Source of the DNA: Aeromonas bestiarum
Lineage (GTDB): Bacteria; Pseudomonadota; Gammaproteobacteria; Enterobacterales; Aeromonadaceae
Length of the DNA: 64,000 bases
Assembly (NCBI RefSeq): GCF_000819745.1
Contig: NZ_CDDA01000007.1
Coordinates: 28,204 to 92,203 of the forward strand
Direction: 5' to 3'
Part shown: piece by piece, positions 50,685 through 64,000 of the stretch
Position numbering within the stretch: position 1 is the stretch's first letter
Layout: each line of letters opens with the position of its first letter
Notes under the pieces: generated by a model
What the model saw: the letters and a program-made list of their open reading frames with translations, nothing else
The model's database searches: none
Told to the model about the DNA's origin: nothing
Position numbers and translations under genes: made by a program

Positions 50685-51407
50685 TCAGCTGCCCTGGCGG
50701 GTCACGTCACCCGAGCCCGCGATCTTGCTCTCCAGCTTGGGATCACCCCAGTAGCTGACCGAACCGGATCCGGCGATGCCGACCTTGAGCCGATCCCGGG
50801 CCCGTACCTCCACATCCCCGCTGCCAGCGATATTGATCTCGACCTGATCGCTTCTGAGACCGGCGCCCAGCACATCGCCGGCGCCGGCGATATTCAGCTC
50901 CACGGCTTTGGCCGAGCCTTCACCCAGATCCAGGCTGCCCGAACCGGCTATGTTGCCCTCCAGCCGGTTCAGATCCAGCTTGCTGGCGACTATGTCGCCC
51001 GTGCCGGCCACCGACAGCACCAGCTGGTCACCCTTGAAGCCATGCAGATCGCCGCTGCCCGTGCCCGCCAGCGCCAGCTCATGGAGCTCCGGCAGTGTGA
51101 TGGTGAGCTCCAGCGGCTCTGTGGGATCGAGCCGATAGCCATCCTTCACCTCTATCTCCAGCTTGTCTCCCTTCTCGGTCAGCACCAGATAGGGCAAGAG
51201 GTTCTCCTGTCCCTTGATATGAATACCGCTCGCCTCACCCGCGACCAGATGGATACTGGCGGGCACACCGGCCAGTATCCGGGTCACCTGCCGACCCATG
51301 GCGTGCTGCTGCTCGATCACGGCCCCCGCCCCGCTCACCCGGGTATCATCCAGCCAGCTGCAACCACTGAGCCCCACGACCAGCATAATGCCCATCATCC
51401 ATTTCAT
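50685..51407 (-). CDS. DUF2807 (putative auto-transporter adhesin, head) lipoprotein
   Basis: 240 residues with lipoprotein signal peptide MKWMMGIMLVVGLSGC (lipobox LSGC). The mature part is a series of AGxGD/S turns (LAGTGSGDL, VAGTGDIV, IAGSGSLDL, IAGAGDV, IAGSGDVEV, IAGSGSVSYWG, IAGSGDV) spaced about 18-20 residues apart, predicting a parallel beta-helix. The role is unknown; the surface or periplasm is likely. ATG 51407 has AGGAG 7 nt upstream; a longer frame to 51746 is rejected. Confidence 0.88.
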   Translation of the reverse strand: MKWMMGIMLVVGLSGCSWLDDTRVSGAGAVIEQQHAMGRQVTRILAGVPASIHLVAGEASGIHIKGQENLLPYLVLTEKGDKLEIEVKDGYRLDPTEPLELTITLPELHELALAGTGSGDLHGFKGDQLVLSVAGTGDIVASKLDLNRLEGNIAGSGSLDLGEGSAKAVELNIAGAGDVLGAGLRSDQVEINIAGSGDVEVRARDRLKVGIAGSGSVSYWGDPKLESKIAGSGDVTRQGS

Positions 51408-51765
51408 CGCCACTCTCCTCGTTGTGTTCTGGCCGTCTTCAGACCGTTTGGTCCTCATAGATGGCAAACCCCATGCCAAATCATCAACCACATGATTTTC
51501 ATCATTATTTAACTTTTCCATGTCAGCACCATCACTATACAGAGAGTCATTCAGACCATAATTTGGTAAAAATGACCATCCCAAAACGGGGAGATCCCGG
51601 TCGGTTGGCAGCCCTCCCGCAGGGTCGCTATGCTGACAAACCGTGGAAGTTTTTTGTTGTGGCGCCAGTCCGTTGAGCCAATAGTGATACCTTGTGCGTA
51701 TAGAGCTCTCCATCGATGCATTTACCACTGTCTTGTCAGTCTTCACTGCAACAAGGAGTCAGAGC

Positions 51766-53916
51766 GTGACCCAAGTCAGCACCTCGTTTTACACCGCCGT
51801 CGGCCTGCCCGAGCCGACCCGCACCCCGCTGCTGACCGGCAGCGATCCCGAGCAGAAACGCCGTGAACTGCTGGCCTACTTCTGCCAGACCTTCGATCTC
51901 TACGACTCGCTGTTCGATTGTCTGGCCGATGAGCGCGCCTGGTTCAACAAGGCGATCCCGCTGCGCCATCCGCTGATCTTCTACTACGGCCACACGGCCG
52001 CCTTCTTCATCAACAAGCTGCTGGCGGCCCGCCTCATCGACAGTCGCCTCGACGCCCGCATCGAGGCCATGGTCGCCATCGGGGTGGACGAGATGAGCTG
52101 GGACGATCTCGACGAGACCCACTACGACTGGCCCGCCGTCGCCGAGCTGCGCGACTACCGCGCACAGGTGCGCGCCCTGGTGGTCGACTTCATCGAGCGG
52201 ATGCCGCTGACCCTGCCCATCAACTGGCAGAGCCCGGCCTGGGTCATATTGATGGGGATAGAGCACGAGCGCATCCACCTCGAGACCTCCAGCGTGCTGA
52301 TCCGCCAGCTGCCACTGGCCTGGGTACGGCCCCGCCCCTATTGGCCCGCCTGCCCCCAGGTACGCCATCAGATGGCGGACGTGCCTGCCAACAGCCTGCT
52401 GCCGGTGGCAGGGGGCCGTGTGCGCCTCGGCAAGCAGGATGCTACCTATGGCTGGGACAACGAATATGGCGAGCGCCACATCGACGTCGCCCCCTTTCAG
52501 GCCAGCCGCATGCTGGTCAGCAATGCCGAGTATTTCGCCTTCGTGCAGGCGGGGGGGTATGACCGGCAGCAGTGGTGGGATGAGGAGGGCTGGGGCTGGT
52601 GCCAGTATGCCAAGGCGCGCATGCCCAGCTTCTGGGTCGGCGATCCTAGCGAACCCGAGCAACTGCAACTGCGGCTGATGACGGAGCGGGTGGCCATGCC
52701 CTGGGATTGGCCCGCCGAGGTCAATCAGCTGGAGGCCGCCGCCTTCTGCCGCTGGAAAGCGGCCCAGACAGGGCTGCCCATCCAGCTGCCGAGCGAGGGG
52801 GAGTGGGCGCTGCTGCGCGATCAGCTGGCGGGGGATCAGCCGGACTGGGTTGAGGCACCCGGCAACCTCAATCTGGCCCGCTTCGCCTCCTCCTGCCCGG
52901 TGGACGCCTTCCCCCAGGGCAGTTTTTTCGATCTGGTGGGCAACGTCTGGCAGTGGACCAGCACAGCCATCGACGGCTTCGAGGGGTTCAAGATACACCC
53001 GCTCTACGACGACTTCTCCACTCCGACCTTCGATGGCAAGCACACCCTCATCAAGGGCGGCAGCTGGGCAAGCACGGGCAACGAGGCCCTCAAGTCATCC
53101 CGCTATGCCTTTCGCCGCCACTTCTTCCAGCATGCGGGCTTCCGCTATCTGGTCTCCCGCTATCAGGAACCCGTTATCGTGAATCCTTATGAAACCGACA
53201 CGCTCGTCGCACAATACCTCGACTTCCAGTACGGTCCGGCCCACTTCGGCGTGGCCAACTACGCCAAGACCCTGGCCGACCTGGCCAGCGAGCTGTGCGG
53301 CAACCACCAGCGGGCGCTGGACATAGGTTGCGCCACAGGTCGCGCCAGCTTCGAACTGGCCCGTCACTTCCAGCATGTGGACGGAGTGGACTACTCGGCC
53401 CGCTTCATCGACGTGGCGCTGGCACTGGCGAGTCAGGACAGCTTCCGCTACGCCGTGCCACTGGAGGGAGATCTGGTGGGGTATTGCGAGGCGCGGCTGT
53501 CGAGCCAGGATCTCGGCGCCGAGCAGGCCGGGCGAGTCCACTTCAGCCAGGGGGATGCCTGCAACCTCAAGCCCAAATACGGCGACTACGATCTGGTGCT
53601 CGCCGCCAACCTGATCGACCGGCTGCGGGAGCCCACCCGCTTCCTGCGCGACATAGCGCCGCGCCTGCGCAGCGGCGGCCTGCTGGTGCTCACCAGCCCC
53701 TACACCTGGTTGACCGACTACACCCCCAAGGCCAACTGGCTTGGCGGCATCCGTGAAAATGGCGAGGCGCTCAGCACCTATCAGGCGCTGCAACGGCTGC
53801 TGGCGGAGGAGTTCGAGGAGCACTGCCCGCCCAGAGATGTGCCCTTCGTGATCCGCGAGACCGCCCGCAAGTACCAGCACACCCTGGCCCAGCTCACCGT
53901 CTGGCGTAAGCGCTAG
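51766..53916 (+). CDS. ovoA: 5-histidylcysteine sulfoxide synthase OvoA
   Basis: Iron enzyme that joins histidine and cysteine with O2 to form 5-histidylcysteine sulfoxide in ovothiol A synthesis. Its C-terminal SAM domain is expected to methylate the imidazole. The 716 residues comprise a DinB-like N-domain with the iron ligand motif HERIHLET (about 167-174) and an upstream His, and an FGE-sulfatase-like domain with GNVWQWT and IKGGSWAS. A methyltransferase domain follows with ALDIGCATGRASFELA near residue 520. GTG 51766 has AAGGAG 7 nt upstream, preferred over the earlier GTG at 51694. The lyase gene ovoB is not adjacent. Confidence 0.9.
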   Translation: MTQVSTSFYTAVGLPEPTRTPLLTGSDPEQKRRELLAYFCQTFDLYDSLFDCLADERAWFNKAIPLRHPLIFYYGHTAAFFINKLLAARLIDSRLDARIEAMVAIGVDEMSWDDLDETHYDWPAVAELRDYRAQVRALVVDFIERMPLTLPINWQSPAWVILMGIEHERIHLETSSVLIRQLPLAWVRPRPYWPACPQVRHQMADVPANSLLPVAGGRVRLGKQDATYGWDNEYGERHIDVAPFQASRMLVSNAEYFAFVQAGGYDRQQWWDEEGWGWCQYAKARMPSFWVGDPSEPEQLQLRLMTERVAMPWDWPAEVNQLEAAAFCRWKAAQTGLPIQLPSEGEWALLRDQLAGDQPDWVEAPGNLNLARFASSCPVDAFPQGSFFDLVGNVWQWTSTAIDGFEGFKIHPLYDDFSTPTFDGKHTLIKGGSWASTGNEALKSSRYAFRRHFFQHAGFRYLVSRYQEPVIVNPYETDTLVAQYLDFQYGPAHFGVANYAKTLADLASELCGNHQRALDIGCATGRASFELARHFQHVDGVDYSARFIDVALALASQDSFRYAVPLEGDLVGYCEARLSSQDLGAEQAGRVHFSQGDACNLKPKYGDYDLVLAANLIDRLREPTRFLRDIAPRLRSGGLLVLTSPYTWLTDYTPKANWLGGIRENGEALSTYQALQRLLAEEFEEHCPPRDVPFVIRETARKYQHTLAQLTVWRKR

Positions 53917-53945
53917 AGAGCGGCGACGGCACGAGCCGTGAAAAT

Positions 53946-53977
53946 AAAAAAGGAGGCCTGTCGGCCTCCCTTTTTTT
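53946..53977 (+). terminator. Terminator after ovoA (usable both ways)
   Basis: GGAGGCC/GGCCTCC stem flanked by A-run and seven U, between convergent ovoA and yfeH. Confidence 0.9.
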
Positions 53978-54002
53978 CATTGTGGCGCGCACACGGCGGG
54001 GC

Positions 54003-54953
54003 TCAGGCCCCCTGCTCGTGATAGCGGCGGGCCAGCACGGCACAGACCATCAGCTGGATCTGGTGGAAGATCATCAGCGGCAGCACCATGACACCGACGC
54101 TGGCAGCCGGGAACATGACGTTGGCCATGGGCACACCATTGGCGAGGCTCTTCTTGGATCCGCAGAAGACTATGGTGATCTCGTCCGCCTTGTTGAAGCC
54201 GAGCCGGCGGCTGATCCAGACGTTCCAACCCAGCACCAGCGCCAACAGCACGCAGCTGAGCAGCACTATGCTGGCCAGATCGTACCAGCCTACTTGATGC
54301 CAGATCCCCTGCACCACGGCCTCGCTGAAGGCCACATAGACCACCAGCAGAATGGAGCTCTGATCCAGCTTGCCGATCAGCGGGCGATGGCTGTCGACCC
54401 AGCGACCGATCAAGGGCCGCGACAGATGCCCCACCACGAACGGCAGCATCAGTTGCACCATGATGGCCTGGATGGAGTGCCAGGTATCGACCCCCTCCCC
54501 TTGTACATTGATCATCAGCCCCACCAGCACGGGGGAGAGGAAAATACCTAGGATGCTCGAAGCCGAGGCACTGCACACAGCCGCCGATACATTGCCCCCC
54601 GCCATGGAAGTGAAGGCGATGGCCGACTGCACTGTGGCGGGCAAGGCGCACAGATAGAGGAAACCGAGATAGATGGCCGGGCTCAGCCACTGGGGCACCA
54701 GTGGGGTGAGCAGCAGCCCCAGCAGCGGGAACAGCAGGAAGGTGCTGGCCATCACCACCAGATGCAGCCGCCAGTGACCCAGCCCCGCCAGCAGGTTCTG
54801 GCGCGACAACTTGGCGCCGTGCATGAAGAACAAGAGCGCCACCGCCAGCTTGGTCAACAGACCAAACCAGACGGCAACCTGCCCCTCGCAGGGAAAGAGG
54901 GAGGCCAGGGTGACCACCAGAATAAGCACACAGGTAAAGGGATCCAGACGCAC
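54003..54953 (-). CDS. yfeH: Bile acid:sodium symporter family protein YfeH
   Basis: 316 residues, about ten helices, closely matching E. coli YfeH: LLFFMHGAKLSR near residue 45, LCALPATVQSAIAFTSMAGGN, SASASSILGIFLSP and the C-terminal FCGSKKSLANGVPMANVMFP. The transported substrate is unknown. GTG 54953 is chosen because GGAG lies 7 nt upstream and the protein then starts at the family N-terminus (RLDPFTCVLI). A longer frame to 55022 is rejected. Confidence 0.9.
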   Translation of the reverse strand: MRLDPFTCVLILVVTLASLFPCEGQVAVWFGLLTKLAVALLFFMHGAKLSRQNLLAGLGHWRLHLVVMASTFLLFPLLGLLLTPLVPQWLSPAIYLGFLYLCALPATVQSAIAFTSMAGGNVSAAVCSASASSILGIFLSPVLVGLMINVQGEGVDTWHSIQAIMVQLMLPFVVGHLSRPLIGRWVDSHRPLIGKLDQSSILLVVYVAFSEAVVQGIWHQVGWYDLASIVLLSCVLLALVLGWNVWISRRLGFNKADEITIVFCGSKKSLANGVPMANVMFPAASVGVMVLPLMIFHQIQLMVCAVLARRYHEQGA

Positions 54954-55155
54954 GAGCGGTCTCCATCGGAAGCAGATCCCGCCCTCATCAAAGAGGCCGG
55001 GTTCAGGGGCGACAAGAAACACAACAGGAGGTGTCTGGCACCTCCCGTTGAAACGAATCCCCAGCTTACCCCTATATGCGGGAGGCGCAAAGTTGAGCGG
55101 CCCCGCGCAGCGTGCAGGAAATTAAACAACCCGGGCTGGCGGCCAGCCCTGTGAT

Positions 55156-56688
<1,533 letters not shown>

Positions 56689-56791
56689 TCATGGCCCGGC
56701 CAGAGATTTTCTTGTTATGGTCGGGCCGCTCAAGCGACCTCGCTGGCAAACCGCTGCGGCCCAACCGCACCGGCACTCAATCAGGGATCGC

Positions 56792-57154
<363 letters not shown>

Positions 57155-57226
57155 TCAACCGGTCACGGGTGGCTGTCGCCACCCGCTTGTTCTCTCTTGG
57201 CCACTCGGGCCGGCTTGCGCTGGGGA

Positions 57227-58693
<1,467 letters not shown>

Positions 58694-58705
58694 TTATTGC
58701 TGCGA

Positions 58706-58743
58706 AAGGGCGGGGCATGATTTGTAGGGTGAACCCCGCCCTT
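58706..58743 (-). other. Inverted repeat between ebgC and ygjI
   Basis: AAGGGCGGGG/CCCCGCCCTT perfect 10-bp stem with an 18-nt loop, no clear U-run. It may weaken read-through from ebgC into ygjI. Confidence 0.5.
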
Positions 58744-58774
58744 CCGGCTTTGTCAGTGCAAAAACAGCGGCTTG

Positions 58775-62340
<3,566 letters not shown>

Positions 62341-62350
62341 CTAGATAAAC

Positions 62351-62361
62351 ATTTACTAAAT
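62351..62361. promoter_or_regulatory. EbgR operator candidate, ebgA promoter
   Basis: ATTTACTAAAT palindrome 50 bp before the ebgA start. The core TTTACTAAA recurs at 62612-62620 and 63662-63670. The rest of the intergenic region (62362-62570) is AT-rich and holds no supported gene. Confidence 0.65.
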
Positions 62362-62570
62362 ATCAGGTAATGATCGGTAAAGTTTTAACCCCATCACACA
62401 AGATGGCTGGATTTGTGAGCGAGATCGGAAGCCGGAACTAAAGGAGGGGTTTGTCTGCCTAGGTGGCATGGATGTTGATGCCCATAAGAGAGGGAATAAC
62501 AATATCGTTATATAACAATACATTAAGTATTTATTAAGAGTGGGAATGTCTATCCGGGATAAAGAGAGTC

Positions 62571-62596
62571 GCCGCACCATGTCAGAATGGTGCGGC
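62571..62596 (-). terminator. Probable terminator after ebgR
   Basis: GCCGCACCAT/ATGGTGCGGC perfect 10-bp stem, 6-nt loop, 26 nt past the ebgR stop. The following U-content is weak (CTCTTT). Confidence 0.65.
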
Positions 62597-62608
62597 TAAA
62601 AACCAATG

Positions 62609-62621
62609 AGTTTTACTAAAA

Positions 62622-62623
<2 letters not shown>
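62609..62623. promoter_or_regulatory. EbgR operator candidate at ebgR 3' end
   Basis: AGTTTTACTAAAACT, a perfect 15-bp palindrome overlapping the ebgR stop codon and about 310 bp before ebgA. It is the best-matching of three similar boxes and could support looping with the box at 62351. Confidence 0.6.
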
Positions 62624-63671
<1,048 letters not shown>

Positions 63672-63703
63672 GAAACCCATGGTGGGAGGAAAAATTCCAA
63701 AGC

Positions 63704-63731
63704 AAAAAGGCCTCCCGAATGGGAGGCCTCT
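63704..63731 (-). terminator. rRNA operon terminator
   Basis: GAGGCCTCCC/GGGAGGCCTT stem, 4-nt loop, followed on the minus strand by five U. It lies just beyond the 5S gene. Confidence 0.9.
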
Positions 63732-63739
63732 TCTAAATA

Positions 63740-63859
63740 GGAGCCTGACAGTGTCCTACTCTCGCATGGCGAATGCCACACTACCATCGGCGCTACCGCG
63801 TTTCACTTCTGAGTTCGGCATGGGATCAGGTGGTTCCACGGCGCTATTGCCGTCAGGCA
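63740..63859 (-). rRNA. rrf: 5S ribosomal RNA
   Basis: The minus strand reads TGCCTGACGGCAATAGCGCC at the 5' end and ends GACACTGTCAGGCTCC, so the ends pair as expected. The internal CCATGCCGAACTCAGAAGTG is the conserved loop. Length 120 nt. It follows tRNA-Thr, as in rRNA operons that carry a second distal 5S gene. Confidence 0.97.
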
Positions 63860-63884
63860 AAAAGCGTTAAAACTAACTTAAAAC

Positions 63885-63960
<76 letters not shown>

Positions 63961-64000
63961 ACACTAACCGGTAAAGACCACACTGCGTGCGTTATCTAAA

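Overview
The window is a stretch of a high-GC gammaproteobacterial chromosome. The most likely source is Aeromonas, of the A. hydrophila type. This is inferred from the gene content, the strong Shine-Dalgarno starts, the GC-rich third codon positions and a gene order that mixes Vibrio and E. coli arrangements. No database search was possible. No CRISPR array, prophage or complete insertion sequence is visible.

Layout. Positions 1-14000 are core chromosome. A leftward housekeeping run (partial aroE, hemF, tsaC, purE, a yrdD-like zinc-ribbon gene, smg, dprA, a LysM protein) diverges from a rightward run (def, fmt, rsmB, trkA, trkH). It is followed by rmuC with a coupled small membrane gene, an orphan napF and nsrR. 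Positions 15300-23700 look like one beta-alanine/omega-amino-acid catabolic locus: a PfkB kinase, ald, a glutamine amidotransferase, mmsA and an omega-amino-acid:pyruvate transaminase, divergent from an XRE-cupin regulator and a puuC-like dehydrogenase. TGTTTA boxes lie in its promoters. Positions 23700-36900 hold transporters and small accessory genes: rarD, AraC, LysE, an mgtA-type Mg2+ P-type ATPase with an MgtL-like leader peptide, a YeeE/TsuA protein, RhtB, LysR, a CpcT/CpeT-like protein, a DUF3313 lipoprotein, twin cupins and an SRPBCC protein. A DUF1993 gene, a Y1 HUH (REP-type) transposase and a roughly 1.1-kb AT-rich island (Sel1-like remnant plus an XAC2610-like secreted protein) follow at 37000-40000. 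Positions 40000-47500 carry uvrD and a four-gene nucleoside-type ABC importer behind two PurR-like boxes. Then come formaldehyde detoxification (LysR, frmA, frmB), an adhesin-like DUF2807 lipoprotein, ovoA (ovothiol), yfeH, two paralogous APC permeases flanking ygjH, and the ebgR-ebgA-ebgC beta-galactosidase locus with repeated operators. The window ends with a 5S rRNA and tRNA-Thr(GGU) from the distal end of an rRNA operon.

How genes work together. In the beta-alanine locus the transaminase would make L-alanine from pyruvate, Ald would recover the pyruvate and ammonium, and MmsA would convert the semialdehyde product to an acyl-CoA. FrmA and FrmB complete glutathione-dependent formaldehyde oxidation. 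EbgA and EbgC form a beta-galactosidase under EbgR. Leads most worth checking are the MgtL-like peptide, the XAC2610-like island, short decayed tandem duplications at three gene boundaries (trkA 5' end, araC-type 3' end, ABC ATPase 3' end) and the predicted operators.
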